Origin: Bacillus sp. SM2101
GTDB taxonomy: Bacteria > Bacillota > Bacilli > Bacillales > SM2101
Assembly: GCF_018588585.1 (NCBI RefSeq)
Contig: NZ_JAEUFG010000015.1
Span: forward strand, 38,222 to 102,221
Direction of reading: 5' to 3'
Length of the DNA stretch: 64,000 bases
The notes under the pieces were generated by a model, which saw only the letters and a program-made list of their open reading frames with translations, was not told the DNA's origin and ran no database searches. Below are positions 36,026 through 45,225 of this stretch, piece after piece. How positions within the stretch are numbered: position 1 is the stretch's first letter; every line of letters starts with the position of its first letter. Position numbers and translations under genes: made by a program.

Positions 36026-37153
36026 ATGTTAGATTTTGAGACAAATCTTGATCAATTAGCGACAATAAAAGTAATCGGTGTCGGTGGTGGAGGAAATAAC
36101 GCCGTAAATCGAATGATTGAGCATGGAGTTCAAGGTGTTGAATTTATAGCTGTAAATACTGATGCACAAGCGCTAAATCTTTCAAAAGCAGAGATTAAAA
36201 TGCAAATCGGGGCAAAGTTAACTCGAGGTCTTGGAGCAGGCGCAAATCCTGAAGTAGGAAAAAAAGCAGCTGAAGAAAGTAAAGAACAGCTAGAAGAAGT
36301 GTTAAACGGAGCTGATATGGTTTTTGTTACAGCAGGAATGGGTGGAGGCACTGGGACTGGTGCAGCTCCTGTTATAGCCCAAATTGCGAAAGATTTAGGC
36401 GCATTGACTGTAGGAGTTGTAACACGTCCTTTTACATTTGAGGGTAGAAAGAGATCTACTCAAGCTGGCGGCGGTATTGCAGCAATGAAAGACTCTGTAG
36501 ATACTTTGATTGTTATCCCGAATGATAGATTATTAGAAATCGTTGATAAAAACACACCAATGTTAGAAGCATTCCGTGAGGCTGACAATGTATTACGTCA
36601 AGGTGTACAAGGTATTTCAGACTTAATCGCAACGCCAGGTTTAATAAACCTTGATTTTGCTGATGTTAAGACAATAATGTCAAACAGGGGTTCAGCTTTA
36701 ATGGGTATCGGTATCGCAACAGGTGAAAACCGTGCAGCTGAAGCTGCAAAGAAGGCTATTTCAAGTCCATTACTTGAAATTCCTATTGATGGTGCTCAAG
36801 GAGTCCTAATGAATATAACTGGTGGCATGAACTTAAGCTTATACGAAGTACAAGAAGCGGCTGATATTGTAGCTTCTGCATCAGATCAAGAAGTTAATAT
36901 GATTTTTGGCTCAGTAATCAATGAGAGCTTAAAAGACGAAATAGTAGTAACGGTGATTGCCACAGGATTTAAAGAAACCGAAATTCCTCAAGGTAGACAA
37001 ATTCGTCAATCAGCAGGTGCGAATACCCAAAAAGCAACTGCAGCAACTAGCCGTGAAAAGGAAAGCGAAAATGTATCGAACTATAATCCTCAGCAGACTG
37101 AGGACACATTAGACATCCCTACATTTTTACGTAATCGAAACCGCAGACGCTAA
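36026..37153 (+). CDS. ftsZ: Cell division protein FtsZ
   Basis: Tubulin-like GTPase that forms the Z ring. The 375-residue protein begins [23 protein letters not shown]; the tubulin signature GGGTGTG is at about residues 104-110 and the T7 loop [11 protein letters not shown] near 205. After the globular core a variable linker (about 318-360) leads to the conserved C-terminal peptide [14 protein letters not shown], which binds FtsA and SepF. GGAGGATTT sets the start; the ATG is preceded by an in-frame GTG that is not needed. A terminator follows. Confidence 0.98.
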   Translation: MLDFETNLDQLATIKVIGVGGGGNNAVNRMIEHGVQGVEFIAVNTDAQALNLSKAEIKMQIGAKLTRGLGAGANPEVGKKAAEESKEQLEEVLNGADMVFVTAGMGGGTGTGAAPVIAQIAKDLGALTVGVVTRPFTFEGRKRSTQAGGGIAAMKDSVDTLIVIPNDRLLEIVDKNTPMLEAFREADNVLRQGVQGISDLIATPGLINLDFADVKTIMSNRGSALMGIGIATGENRAAEAAKKAISSPLLEIPIDGAQGVLMNITGGMNLSLYEVQEAADIVASASDQEVNMIFGSVINESLKDEIVVTVIATGFKETEIPQGRQIRQSAGANTQKATAATSREKESENVSNYNPQQTEDTLDIPTFLRNRNRRR

Positions 37154-37182
37154 CAACTTTATATTTTATACTTCTAAGAGAG

Positions 37183-37217
37183 AGCATGAATCGTATTTAT
37201 TGATTCGTGCTTTTTTA
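37183..37217 (+). terminator. Terminator after ftsZ
   Basis: Stem AGCATGAATC/GATTCGTGCT (one G-U pair) at 37183-37192 and 37202-37211, followed by a T-run to 37216. Confidence 0.85.
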
Positions 37218-37228
37218 TATTAGGTTTC

Positions 37229-37378
37229 ACTTAGAGTGTTGTAATTGGCGCAAGGTGTAAATAAGTTTACTATCGTGCGATGTTTTTTTCTTATTTATCA
37301 TGGTAATGATAGTGTGAAAAATCTAAATAGATGTGCTATTTAAATAGGATTGCAACAAAGTTTAAGAAAAGATCCTCA
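37229..37378 (-). repeat. Dispersed intergenic repeat, copy 12 (degenerate)
   Basis: Minus strand left end AGGATCTTTTCTTAAACTTT then GTTGC (37351-37376), centre AAAAAACATCGCACGATAGT, then AACTTATTTAC. The right end is worn. It lies in the 398-base gap between ftsZ and spoIIGA, ahead of the spoIIG promoter. Confidence 0.55.
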
Positions 37379-37413
37379 CATTAAAAAGTGATTGCTTCTA
37401 GATTCGTCAGTTG

Positions 37414-37497
37414 TTTGACAATATAAGCTTAAATCCAACAAAAAATTCCTCATTAATTCCTACAAAGATTGACAGACATCACATCACATTATATATA
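37414..37497 (+). promoter_or_regulatory. spoIIG promoter with candidate Spo0A boxes
   Basis: -35 TTGACA (37469-37474), 17-base spacer, -10 TATATA (37492-37497). On the minus strand ATTGTCAAA (37422-37414) differs from the 0A box TTTGTCRAA at one base, about 85-90 bases before the predicted start; a weaker box TCTGTCAAT overlaps the -35 (37475-37467). In B. subtilis spoIIG is activated by phosphorylated Spo0A at two sites near -90 and -40, though with a 22-base spacer between -35 and -10. Confidence 0.5.
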
Positions 37498-37551
37498 TAC
37501 TAGTTTCAAATCAATATACTAACGAAGGAGCTACAAGGAAGGGGAACTTGA

Positions 37552-38475
37552 GTGTCTATTTATATTGACATTATATGGTTTCTTAATTTGTTATTTGATG
37601 GATCATTACTGCTTCTAACTGCAGTAATTCTAAAGAGAAGAATTAAGTTTTGGCGACTTGTGGTTGGCTCGTTAATAGGCTCATCTCTCGTTCTATTAAT
37701 CGTTTCTCCACTAGCTTCTTTTGTATCCAATCCATTAATCAAATTTTTATTTTCACTGATTATCATTTGGGCTGCTTTTGGATACAAGCGTTTTTCTTAT
37801 TTTATCAAGAATCTTTGCACTTTTTATTTCGCAACGTTTGTAGTCGGAGGTGGTATTATTGCTTTCCATTATTTATTACAAAAGGAATTTAACATAAATA
37901 ATGGTATCTTTCTTACGACTTCAACTGGATATGGTGATCCAGTTAGTTGGGTATTTGTAATTATTGCGTTTCCATCTTTATGGTATTTTTCAAGGTCGCA
38001 AATTGATGGGATTAAAAGTAATAAGCTGAAATACGAGGAAATTATTGATGTTACTATAGTTATCACCAATATCAAAATAACCATTAAGGGATTAATTGAT
38101 AGTGGTAATCAGCTATACGATCCAATTTCTCGGTCACCAGTAATGATTATCGATAGTACATGTTTAGTTGAACATGTCCCTACAGGAATTATTGAACTAT
38201 CAAAAAACGTTGATATGTTAATGAATGAGATGACTGTTGATGATCCTCAATGGGAAAAACGACTTCGACTAATTCCATATAGAGGTGTAGGACAAGATCA
38301 TCAAATACTATTAGCAATCAAACCAGATAATATTTCACTTCGTTATGAAAATAATTGGTTAGACGTGAATAAAGGGCTCATTGCCCTAAATCATGTCAAA
38401 CTTTCAAGTGATGATGAGTATCAATGTATCGTTCATCCTAAGATGATCCAATCATCCTCAGTACAATCAGCTTAG
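37552..38475 (+). CDS. spoIIGA: Sigma-E processing peptidase SpoIIGA
   Basis: Membrane-bound aspartic protease that cleaves pro-sigma E in the mother cell on a signal from SpoIIR. The 307-residue protein has five transmembrane segments in its first ~150 residues, then a soluble protease domain with the catalytic aspartate in [12 protein letters not shown] (about residue 183). The start is GTG 37552, preceded by AAGGGG. It is followed one base later by the long frame of sigE, whose real start lies 46 bases downstream, the standard spoIIG operon. Confidence 0.95.
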   Translation: MSIYIDIIWFLNLLFDGSLLLLTAVILKRRIKFWRLVVGSLIGSSLVLLIVSPLASFVSNPLIKFLFSLIIIWAAFGYKRFSYFIKNLCTFYFATFVVGGGIIAFHYLLQKEFNINNGIFLTTSTGYGDPVSWVFVIIAFPSLWYFSRSQIDGIKSNKLKYEEIIDVTIVITNIKITIKGLIDSGNQLYDPISRSPVMIIDSTCLVEHVPTGIIELSKNVDMLMNEMTVDDPQWEKRLRLIPYRGVGQDHQILLAIKPDNISLRYENNWLDVNKGLIALNHVKLSSDDEYQCIVHPKMIQSSSVQSA

Positions 38476-38521
38476 TATGACCTTGATCTATATCCCTGTA
38501 AAAATTGAAGGAGGAACAATT

Positions 38522-39241
38522 TTGAGAAATATGACCGTTCGTTTTACATATTATTGGTACAAATTATTAATGAAACTTGGTATCAAAACTGATGAAATTT
38601 ATTATATAGGCGGAAGTGAAGCTTTGCCGCCCCCATTATCAAAAGAAGAGGAAGGGCTCTTATTGCAAAAACTTACGAAAGGCGATAAAGCTGCTAGATC
38701 TATTCTAATTGAAAGAAACCTTCGTTTAGTCGTTTACATTGCTAGAAAATTCGAAAATACAGGAATTAATATTGAGGATTTAATTAGTATCGGTACGATA
38801 GGTTTAATTAAAGCTGTAAATACTTTTAATCCAGAGAAAAAGATTAAGCTAGCTACATACGCATCAAGATGTATTGAAAATGAAATTTTGATGTATTTAA
38901 GAAGAAATAATAAAATACGCTCTGAAGTATCATTTGACGAACCCCTCAATATTGACTGGGATGGAAATGAACTGTTGTTATCAGATGTATTAGGAACTGA
39001 AGACGATGTTATCACGAAGAATTTGGAGGCAAATGTAGACCGAAAATTATTGCTGAAAGCTTTACATCAGTTAAATGATCGTGAAAAACAGATTATGGAG
39101 CTTAGGTTCGGACTTATAGGTGGTGAAGAAAAAACACAAAAGGATGTTGCTGATATGTTAGGAATTTCTCAATCATATATATCTCGACTAGAGAAAAGAA
39201 TTATAAAGAGGCTTAGAAAAGAGTTTAATAAAATGGTTTAA
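38522..39241 (+). CDS. sigE: RNA polymerase sporulation sigma factor SigE
   Basis: Early mother-cell sigma factor, made as an inactive membrane-bound precursor and cleaved by SpoIIGA. The 239-residue precursor begins with a pro-sequence rich in basic and aromatic residues ([13 protein letters not shown]) and is cut in the region [15 protein letters not shown]. Region 2 contains [31 protein letters not shown], region 4 [15 protein letters not shown] and the helix-turn-helix [22 protein letters not shown]. The TTG at 38522 is the start: GGAGG is seven bases upstream, and the earlier ATG at 38477 gives an N terminus unlike the family. Confidence 0.96.
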   Translation: MRNMTVRFTYYWYKLLMKLGIKTDEIYYIGGSEALPPPLSKEEEGLLLQKLTKGDKAARSILIERNLRLVVYIARKFENTGINIEDLISIGTIGLIKAVNTFNPEKKIKLATYASRCIENEILMYLRRNNKIRSEVSFDEPLNIDWDGNELLLSDVLGTEDDVITKNLEANVDRKLLLKALHQLNDREKQIMELRFGLIGGEEKTQKDVADMLGISQSYISRLEKRIIKRLRKEFNKMV

Positions 39242-39283
39242 GCATTTTCGATCATTACTTTTTTTCTTCAATATGAACGTTGT

Positions 39284-39312
39284 GCATATTTTTCCCTCCT
39301 AAGGAGATACTT
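39284..39312 (+). promoter_or_regulatory. Sigma F (forespore) promoter for sigG
   Basis: -35 GCATA (39284-39288), 14-base spacer, -10 GGAGATACTT (39303-39312), matching the sigma F pattern GYATA and GGNRANAHT. It lies 37 bases before the sigG TTG start. sigG is known to be switched on by sigma F and then by sigma G itself. Confidence 0.65.
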
Positions 39313-39348
39313 AACTTAGGACATCTACTCCTGTTAGGGGGGAAAGAA

Positions 39349-40128
39349 TTGACTAGAAATAAAGTTGAAATTTGTGGCGTTGATACGTCAAAGCTTCCAG
39401 TACTAAAAAATGTAGAGATGAGAGAACTATTCCGTTTAATGCAAAGTGGGGACATACAAGCTCGTGAAAAATTAGTTAATGGGAACTTGCGACTTGTATT
39501 AAGTGTTATTCAAAGATTCAACAATAGAGGAGAATATGTAGACGACCTATTCCAGGTTGGTTGCATCGGGTTAATGAAGTCCATCGACAACTTTGATTTA
39601 GGTCAAAACGTTAAATTTTCCACATATGCTGTGCCGATGATCATAGGTGAAATTCGGAGATATTTACGTGATAATAATCCAATTAGAGTTTCACGTTCAT
39701 TACGCGATATTGCATATAAAGCGTTACAAGTAAGGGAAGAATTAATGGGGAAGACATCGAAAGAGCCTACAGCAGAGGAAATATCCAAAGTGTTAGAAGT
39801 TCCTTATGAGGAAATAGTGTTTGCTCTTGATGCAATACAAGACCCAGTATCATTATTTGAACCAATTTATAATGATGGAGGGGATCCAATCTTTGTAATG
39901 GATCAGCTAAGTGATGAAAAAAATAAAGATTCACAATGGATTGAAGAAATAGCTTTAAAGGAAGGTATGCGAAGATTAAATGACCGAGAAAAGCTCATTT
40001 TAAGGAAACGTTTTTTTCAAGGTAAAACTCAAATGGAGGTTGCTGAGGAAATTGGAATTTCTCAAGCACAAGTATCGAGATTAGAAAAAGCAGCAATAAA
40101 GCAAATGAATAAGAATATTCAAAGCTGA
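39349..40128 (+). CDS. sigG: RNA polymerase sporulation sigma factor SigG
   Basis: Late forespore sigma factor. The 259-residue protein begins MTRNKVEICGVDTSKLPVLKN and shows region 2 (LVNGNLRLVLSVIQRFNNRGEYVDDLFQVG), region 3 (SLRDIAYKALQVREEL) and region 4 with LNDREKLILRKRFFQGKTQMEVAEEIGISQAQVSRLEK. The start codon is TTG at 39349 after GGGGGGA, in agreement with the family N terminus; the longer frame to 39280 would start above the sigma F promoter. Closely similar to B. subtilis SigG throughout. A terminator follows. Confidence 0.97.
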   Translation: MTRNKVEICGVDTSKLPVLKNVEMRELFRLMQSGDIQAREKLVNGNLRLVLSVIQRFNNRGEYVDDLFQVGCIGLMKSIDNFDLGQNVKFSTYAVPMIIGEIRRYLRDNNPIRVSRSLRDIAYKALQVREELMGKTSKEPTAEEISKVLEVPYEEIVFALDAIQDPVSLFEPIYNDGGDPIFVMDQLSDEKNKDSQWIEEIALKEGMRRLNDREKLILRKRFFQGKTQMEVAEEIGISQAQVSRLEKAAIKQMNKNIQS

Positions 40129-40135
40129 TGTCAAA

Positions 40136-40165
40136 GGGCTGTTCAATAATGAACAGCTCTTTTTT
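40136..40165 (+). terminator. Terminator after sigG
   Basis: Stem GGGCTGTTC/GAACAGCTC (one G-U pair) at 40136-40144 and 40151-40159 with a six-base loop, followed by six T. Confidence 0.88.
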
Positions 40166-40169
40166 ACGT

Positions 40170-40300
40170 AAGGTTGCTTTTCGTAATAGGAGTTGAACAC
40201 GTATATATCATACGTTCGTGGCATTTTTTCTCTTTTTAGAATTAATAAGCTCTCAAAAAACTACGAGCGGTAGTAGCATCCTTCTTCTTTAAATCTCTAT
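40170..40300 (-). repeat. Dispersed intergenic repeat, copy 13 (one or two right-half fragments)
   Basis: Minus strand AATGCCACGAACGTATGATA then TATACGTGTTCAACTCCTAT and TACGAAAAGCAACC (40175-40228). A second GATGC-like block (GAAGGATGCTACTACCGCTC, 40267-40286) suggests a further worn fragment. Region 40129-40490 holds no gene. Confidence 0.5.
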
Positions 40301-40490
40301 TGTCGGAGAACAGGCCCTAACTCTTCAAATTTATTAACAAAAGCGTATGAAAAAAATTCCACATTTTGATGTCATCTAATTGTTCAACAAAAAATTGCTC
40401 ATGAACTATAGTAGTTTACACATATATTGACTATTAAGGGATGTTAATTTTTGTGGAATGCCAGAATAAGAAGACAGGGGAGAGTTTTTT

Positions 40491-40751
40491 ATGGTAAAAA
40501 TCTCTGAATTTCAAGCAAAAAGTGTAGTTAATGTAGCTGATGGTACAAATTTAGGCCATATTGGTGATATCGATATAAATTTAAATACAGGAGAAATAGA
40601 GTCAATTGTTATTTTTGCTAATGGCAAAGTTTTAGGGTTTTTTGGACGAGAGGAAGAAGTAGTAATACCGTGGGCAAATATTGTGAAAGTTGGTAAGGAT
40701 GTTATTTTAGTTAGATATCAATCACACGAAGCAGCTAAGCTGATAGAGTAA
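40491..40751 (+). CDS. ylmC: YlmC/YmxH family sporulation protein (PRC-barrel)
   Basis: An 86-residue PRC-barrel protein of the YlmC/YmxH family, common in spore formers. The chain is mainly beta: LGHIGDIDINLNTGEIESIVIF, then VLGFFGREEEVVIPWANIVKVGKDVILV. The molecular role is unknown. AGGGGAG precedes the ATG. Its place after sigG is that of ylmC in B. subtilis, with ylmA missing here. Confidence 0.85.
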   Translation: MVKISEFQAKSVVNVADGTNLGHIGDIDINLNTGEIESIVIFANGKVLGFFGREEEVVIPWANIVKVGKDVILVRYQSHEAAKLIE

Positions 40752-40855
40752 GAATACAAAATATGTAAAACGTTGTGAAAACAAAACTAACGAAATACTA
40801 CAATTTGTGTTAAAATAAACAAAAGTAATGAGGCTCATAGTGAGGACTGACTGTT

Positions 40856-41680
40856 ATGTACGAACCTTTTCAACAAATCGAACATGAAGAAATTCTTTAT
40901 TTACCATGGCATGTTTTTAATTCTAAAGTAGTAGCCGGGTTTACAACGAAAAATGGTGGATATAGTAAATATCCGTATGAGACGTTAAATACAGGTTTAC
41001 ATGTTAATGATAAACCTGATACGGTGGTAAAAAATAGAGAGGCGGTAGCAAAACTAATTAATTTCCCTATTGAAAACTGGGTATGTGCTGAACAAATTCA
41101 TGATCATACCATAACTAAAGTAACAAAGAAGGATATAGGGAAAGGCATCTACTCCTATTCTACATCTATAGATGGTACAGACGGCTTATATACTACTGAT
41201 GCCGGTATATTGTTAACATTATGCTATGCAGATTGTGTCCCTATTTATTTTCGGGCTAACAATAAGGATATAATAGGCGTGGCACATGCGGGATGGAAAG
41301 GTTCAGTGAAAAATATTGTTGGAAAGATGGTACAGCAATGGACTGAAAATGAAGAAGTTAAAAGAAATGACATTTATGTTGCTATTGGACCTTCAATAGG
41401 AAGTTGCTGCTATAAAGTGGATGAACGTGTAATTAAGCAAGTAGATGCTATCTTACAAAATCATGATCTCCTTCCTTATACTTTTATTGGTAATGGAGAA
41501 TATAGTTTAGATTTAAAACAATTAAACCAACAATTATTGGTTGAAGCTGGTATACTAGTTGACAATATTGAAGTTTCAACTTATTGTACGAGTTGTCAAG
41601 AAGAGTTATTTTATTCTTACAGACGGGACAATGGTAAGACTGGTAGAATGATGAGCTTTATTGGTATGAAGGAGGTATAA
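40856..41680 (+). CDS. pgeF: Peptidoglycan editing factor / purine nucleoside phosphorylase family YlmD
   Basis: A laccase-domain (YfiH/LACC1) protein. Members have purine nucleoside phosphorylase and adenosine deaminase activity in vitro, and E. coli YfiH (PgeF) removes wrongly built muropeptide precursors. The 274-residue protein keeps the metal ligands in EQIHDHTI (about residue 82), LCYADCVPI (about 125) and VAHAGWKGSV (about 142), and SYRRDNGKTGRMMSFIG near the end. ylmE starts 7 bases later. Which activity matters in this organism cannot be told. Confidence 0.9.
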   Translation: MYEPFQQIEHEEILYLPWHVFNSKVVAGFTTKNGGYSKYPYETLNTGLHVNDKPDTVVKNREAVAKLINFPIENWVCAEQIHDHTITKVTKKDIGKGIYSYSTSIDGTDGLYTTDAGILLTLCYADCVPIYFRANNKDIIGVAHAGWKGSVKNIVGKMVQQWTENEEVKRNDIYVAIGPSIGSCCYKVDERVIKQVDAILQNHDLLPYTFIGNGEYSLDLKQLNQQLLVEAGILVDNIEVSTYCTSCQEELFYSYRRDNGKTGRMMSFIGMKEV

Positions 41681-41687
41681 TGTCAGA

Positions 41688-42365
41688 TTGTCTGTTGAGG
41701 TAAATTTAGCTATTATTGAAGAAAAAATAACCGAAGCGTCTGCAAAAGTTAATCGTGACAGGAATGATATTAATATCATAGCGGTGACGAAATATGTAAC
41801 TGTTGAACGGGTCGAAGAAGCCATACAAGCAGGAATTACTCATTTTGGTGAGAACAGAGATCAAGGTTTCAACGATAAATGGGAACAAATTGGAGCAAAG
41901 GTTACCTGGCATTTTATTGGGACGTTACAAACGAGAAAGGTAAAGAATATTATTAATAAGGTTGACTACATCCATTCTTTAGACAGACTTTCGTTAGCTG
42001 AAGAAATTCAAAAGCGCGCTACGAAGCCAATTAAATGTTTCATCCAGGTGAACACTTCAGGCGAGGGCTCAAAACATGGTATGTCTCCCGATGAAGTATT
42101 ACCATTTATTGAAAAAATAAAAGATTTTCCAAATGTTTCTATCGTAGGACTGATGACAATGGCACCACATACAGATGATGTTTCAATCATTCGTTTGTGC
42201 TTTAATAAATTAAAAGAACTTCAACAACAAGTACAAGCTCTTTCCTTAGCATATGCACCTTGTTTAGATCTATCAATGGGTATGTCAAATGATTACGAAA
42301 TTGCGATCGAAGAAGGGGCAACATATTTACGTATAGGTTCTTCTTTAGTTGGCAATGAGCAGTGA
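41688..42365 (+). CDS. ylmE: YggS/PLPBP family pyridoxal phosphate-binding protein YlmE
   Basis: A pyridoxal 5'-phosphate carrier or homeostasis protein of the alanine racemase N-domain fold. The 225-residue product has the PLP-lysine in IIAVTKYVTVE (about residue 34), HFGENRDQ (about 53), WHFIGTLQTRKVKNI (about 72) and the phosphate-binding end LSMGMSNDYEIAIEEGATYLRIGSSL. The start is TTG 41688. GGAGG is 12 bases upstream, which is long; an ATG at 41680 overlapping the pgeF stop is better spaced but out of frame and stops after seven codons. Confidence 0.9.
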   Translation: MSVEVNLAIIEEKITEASAKVNRDRNDINIIAVTKYVTVERVEEAIQAGITHFGENRDQGFNDKWEQIGAKVTWHFIGTLQTRKVKNIINKVDYIHSLDRLSLAEEIQKRATKPIKCFIQVNTSGEGSKHGMSPDEVLPFIEKIKDFPNVSIVGLMTMAPHTDDVSIIRLCFNKLKELQQQVQALSLAYAPCLDLSMGMSNDYEIAIEEGATYLRIGSSLVGNEQ

Positions 42366-42476
42366 TTAAGAGCACAGTGAGGAGTACTTTTGTATTTAGC
42401 AAAAGGTTTGATTTTGGAAGCTTATATGGATTATCGTCTAAAAGGCTAGTTCACGAGGTGAGAGGGGAGTGTCAAT

Positions 42477-42920
42477 ATGAGCATAATGTCAAAGTTTAAG
42501 AACTTTTTTGCACTTGAAGATGAATATGATTATGTTGATGAGCAAGAAGAATATGAGCATGATGATGAAATAGACGTATCGAAACAGCCAAAAGCTAATC
42601 AGAAACAAAATATTGTGAGTTTACAAAGCGTACAAAAATCTTCTAAAGTCGTATTAATTGAACCAAGAGCGTATAGTGAAGTTCAAGATATAGCTGATCA
42701 ATTAAAAAATAGACGTTCTGTTGTAGTAAATTTACAACGAAACCAGCATGACCAAGCAAAAAGAATTGTTGATTTTTTAAGTGGGACAGTGTATGCTCTC
42801 GGTGGGGATATACAAAAGGTAGGATCTAATATTTTTCTATGTACGCCTGACAATGTTGATGTTTCTGGAACAATTTCTGAGTTGTCAATTGATGAAGACT
42901 CTTTAGGACAGAGGTGGTAA
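42477..42920 (+). CDS. sepF: Cell division protein SepF
   Basis: Membrane-binding protein that bundles FtsZ filaments and guides septum assembly. The 147-residue protein has an N-terminal amphipathic helix ([12 protein letters not shown]) that binds membrane, an acidic linker, and the C-terminal SepF core (about 60-140) with [31 protein letters not shown] and [33 protein letters not shown] precedes the ATG at 42477; an ATG three codons later is possible. It is part of the pgeF-ylmE-sepF-ylmG unit. Confidence 0.95.
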   Translation: MSIMSKFKNFFALEDEYDYVDEQEEYEHDDEIDVSKQPKANQKQNIVSLQSVQKSSKVVLIEPRAYSEVQDIADQLKNRRSVVVNLQRNQHDQAKRIVDFLSGTVYALGGDIQKVGSNIFLCTPDNVDVSGTISELSIDEDSLGQRW

Positions 42921-42926
42921 ACTTAT

Positions 42927-43193
42927 ATGGAACTATTACTTAGTATTATTTTATTTGCAGTAGATATATATTTTTATGCTCTTTTTATTTACATATTAAT
43001 GTCTTGGTTTCCAAATGCAAAAGAAACAAGTATCGGTCAAGTTTTAACTTCTATTTGTGAACCTTATTTAGAACCATTTAGAAAAATAATCCCACCTCTT
43101 GGTATGATTGATATATCACCAATCGTTGCAATTCTTGTATTGCGGTATGCAAGTTATGGTTTGCAATTTTTATTTAGCTCTTTTTTACTTTAA
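42927..43193 (+). CDS. ylmG: YggT family membrane protein YlmG
   Basis: An 88-residue membrane protein with two transmembrane segments (about 3-25 and 62-86) and the YggT family signature [43 protein letters not shown] between them. Its role is linked to cell division or osmotic tolerance in other organisms but not resolved. It begins seven bases after sepF with AGAGGTGG, and a terminator follows. Confidence 0.92.
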   Translation: MELLLSIILFAVDIYFYALFIYILMSWFPNAKETSIGQVLTSICEPYLEPFRKIIPPLGMIDISPIVAILVLRYASYGLQFLFSSFLL

Positions 43194-43210
43194 TATAGCA
43201 GTATAGATGT

Positions 43211-43237
43211 AAGGAATCTTTCTTAGATTCCTTTTTC
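43211..43237 (+). terminator. Terminator after ylmG
   Basis: Stem AAGGAATCT/AGATTCCTT (43211-43219 with 43225-43233), five-base loop, followed by TTTCTT. It partly separates ylmH from the genes upstream. Confidence 0.75.
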
Positions 43238-43258
43238 TTACGCAAGATAAGGACTGAG

Positions 43259-44038
43259 TTGCACATGAATATTTACCAACATTTTCGCAAAGAGGAGCAC
43301 AATTTTATAGATCAGGTGATAGATTGGAAGAATACAGTTCAAAATACGTATAGCTATAAACTTACAGACTTTTTAGACCCTAGAGAACAAGAAATTACGA
43401 AATCTATTGTAGGCGAGAATCAAGATGTTCACGTGCAATTATTTGGTGGTGCTGAGTGGACCGAAAGAAAGAGAGCGCTTATCTATCCTGATTATTATGT
43501 TCCTAGTAATGATGACTTCAAGCTTGCTATTTTTGAACTTGGATACCCTGAAAAATTTGTAACGATTGAACATCCACAAATGTTAGGTTCGCTAATGGGG
43601 CTAGGGATGAGAAGAGCTAAATTTGGTGATGTAATGATACAGGATCGTGTAGTTCAATTCATCGTCGCAGAAGAGGTCGAAAACTATATACAGTTGAATC
43701 TCCAATCAGTTGGTAAGAGTAAAGTCTCAGTTAAAAGAATTAATTTTTCAAGCATAGTAAACCGTAAGGAATTGTGGAGAGAAAATGTAGTCACTGCATC
43801 CTCACTTCGGCTAGATATTATGATCGCAACAATATTCTCAATTTCTAGACAAAAAGCTCAACAGCTTATTAAAAATGGTCTTGTTCGCATGAATTGGAAA
43901 ATGATCGAGCAAACTTCATTTGAATGTAAAGAAGGGGATATCATCTCTGTACGTGGAGTTGGTAGAGGGAAGCTTTTGTCAATTGGAGGTAAGACAAAAA
44001 AAGAAAAATGGCGAATTGTTGTGGGAATACAAAAATAA
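43259..44038 (+). CDS. ylmH: S4-domain RNA-binding protein YlmH
   Basis: RNA-binding protein linked to the ribosome; B. subtilis YlmH has been connected to ribosome-associated quality control. The 259-residue protein has the YlmH N-terminal part (YQHFRKEEHNFIDQ and KLTDFLDPREQE) and a middle domain with AERKRALIYPDY-like TERKRALIYPDYYVP. The C-terminal S4 domain (about 185-250) contains SSLRLDIMIATIFSISRQKAQQLIKNGLVRMNWK. The start is TTG 43259 seven bases after AAGG; an ATG at 43265 is also possible. Confidence 0.92.
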   Translation: MHMNIYQHFRKEEHNFIDQVIDWKNTVQNTYSYKLTDFLDPREQEITKSIVGENQDVHVQLFGGAEWTERKRALIYPDYYVPSNDDFKLAIFELGYPEKFVTIEHPQMLGSLMGLGMRRAKFGDVMIQDRVVQFIVAEEVENYIQLNLQSVGKSKVSVKRINFSSIVNRKELWRENVVTASSLRLDIMIATIFSISRQKAQQLIKNGLVRMNWKMIEQTSFECKEGDIISVRGVGRGKLLSIGGKTKKEKWRIVVGIQK

Positions 44039-44158
44039 ATTGCGATAAGAGCAGGAATTATTAATAATATGTCGAATAACTTAAAAAAACATTTACGTAG
44101 TGTATAACAAGAGTTTTTCGTCATAAAACATACATACGATTTTGTGGAGGTGGCACAT

Positions 44159-44650
44159 GTGCCTTTAACACCATTAGATATTCATAATAAGGAATTTAGT
44201 AAAGGATTCCGAGGTTATGATGAAGATGAAGTAAATGAATTTTTAGATCAGGTTATTAAAGATTATGAAATTGTAATTAGACAAAAAAAAGAGTTAGAAG
44301 ACAAGGTTACAGATTTAACTGAGAGAATAAACCATTTTACAAGTATTGAAGAAACACTTAATAAATCAATCATTATTGCTCAAGAGACAGCAGAGGAAGT
44401 TAAAAGAAATGCTGAAAAGGAAGCAAAGTTAATTATTAAGGAAGCTGAAAAGAATGCTGACAGAATAATTAATGAATCACTTTCTAAATCTCGTAAGATT
44501 ACCTTGGAAATAGAGGAATTGAAGAAGCAATCAAAAGTATTTAGAAATCGTTTTAAAATGCTCATAGAAGCTCAACTTGATATGCTTCAACATAACGATT
44601 GGGATAGCTTAATGGAGTATGAAGAAGATCCACAATCGGTTGTGAAATAG
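44159..44650 (+). CDS. divIVA: Cell division initiation protein DivIVA
   Basis: Coiled-coil protein that marks curved membrane at septa and poles and recruits MinJ/MinCD and, in sporulation, chromosome anchors. The 163-residue product begins MPLTPLDIHNKEFSKGFRGYDEDEVNEFLDQV, the conserved lipid-binding domain (residues 1-55), then a long coiled coil (about 65-145). GTG 44159 is the start by match to the family and by GGAGGTGG five bases upstream; an overlapping ATG at 44157 is out of frame. No terminator is obvious before the ileS promoter. Confidence 0.96.
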   Translation: MPLTPLDIHNKEFSKGFRGYDEDEVNEFLDQVIKDYEIVIRQKKELEDKVTDLTERINHFTSIEETLNKSIIIAQETAEEVKRNAEKEAKLIIKEAEKNADRIINESLSKSRKITLEIEELKKQSKVFRNRFKMLIEAQLDMLQHNDWDSLMEYEEDPQSVVK

Positions 44651-44661
44651 GAAAACTGGAC

Positions 44662-44691
44662 TTGACTAACTGAAGCACGATAGCATATAAT
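44662..44691 (+). promoter_or_regulatory. Sigma A promoter for the ileS T-box transcript
   Basis: -35 TTGACT (44662-44667), 18-base spacer, perfect -10 TATAAT (44686-44691). The T-box leader begins about 30 bases downstream. Confidence 0.72.
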
Positions 44692-44721
44692 TTCTAAATA
44701 TGTGTCATAACTTTAAATGTA

Positions 44722-44981
44722 GACGATGATAGGGACAGTAATTCTTTAACGAGTTTATTATAAAAAGCGAATCGAGGACGGTGGAAGCTCGATATAAACA
44801 AAAGGAATGAACATCACCCTTGAGTTCCTAGCTGAAATTATAAAGTAAGCAATGGCGTTTATTCACGTTACGAATAGAAAGCGGACTAATTGTTTTTTGT
44901 ATTATAACAAGTAACAGTCTACAAGGGTGGTACCGCGGGAGACCTTCTCGTCCCTATTTAGGGATGAGAAGGTCTTTTTTT
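44722..44981 (+). promoter_or_regulatory. T-box leader with AUC (Ile) specifier controlling ileS
   Basis: The conserved T-box AGGGTGGTACCGCG is at 44924-44937 and is followed by a terminator with stem GACCTTCTC/GAGAAGGTC (44941-44974) and seven U. Stem I is visible: AGGG with AGUA (44731-44740) pairs across ATTC/GGAAT with GAAC-AUC-A-CCCU. The specifier is AUC at 44813-44815, an isoleucine codon. Uncharged tRNA(Ile) would bind the specifier and T-box and favour the antiterminator, raising ileS expression. Confidence 0.95.
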
Positions 44982-45009
44982 AGGCTCTGATCCGTTACTT
45001 GGTGTTATT

Positions 45010-45176
45010 ATAAGGCTTTTTTCGTTAGCTTTGTTGCCTATTGTTACTTAAATTTGATTAACTAATGTGGATGATATGATTTTTATAGTCTGAAGAGAAG
45101 AAAAGGTATCATTTACGTTAGTTATATTCACTATAGCTCTTATTACAAAAAGCAACAATAAATGTGGAAACAGCTT
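45010..45176 (+). repeat. Dispersed intergenic repeat, copy 14 (full length)
   Basis: Left end TAAGGCTTTTTTCGTTAGCT then TTGTTGCC, centre GAAGAGAAGAAAAGGTATCA, right end TTACAAAAAGCAACAATAAA with TGTGGAAACAGCTT. It sits between the T-box terminator and ileS. Confidence 0.75.
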
Positions 45177-45225
45177 CTTAATAAAAAAGCCATCTATGTA
45201 ATGTATTGTGCATACTAAAGAACAC

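Noticed and set aside
38477..38521. ATG-started N-terminal extension of SigE
   Set aside because: The extension is unlike known SigE pro-sequences, and GGAGG with TTG at 38522 gives the expected start.
41680..41703. ATG overlapping the pgeF stop as the ylmE start
   Set aside because: It is well placed after GGAGG but reads seven codons to a stop in the wrong frame; the TTG at 41688 gives the family N terminus.
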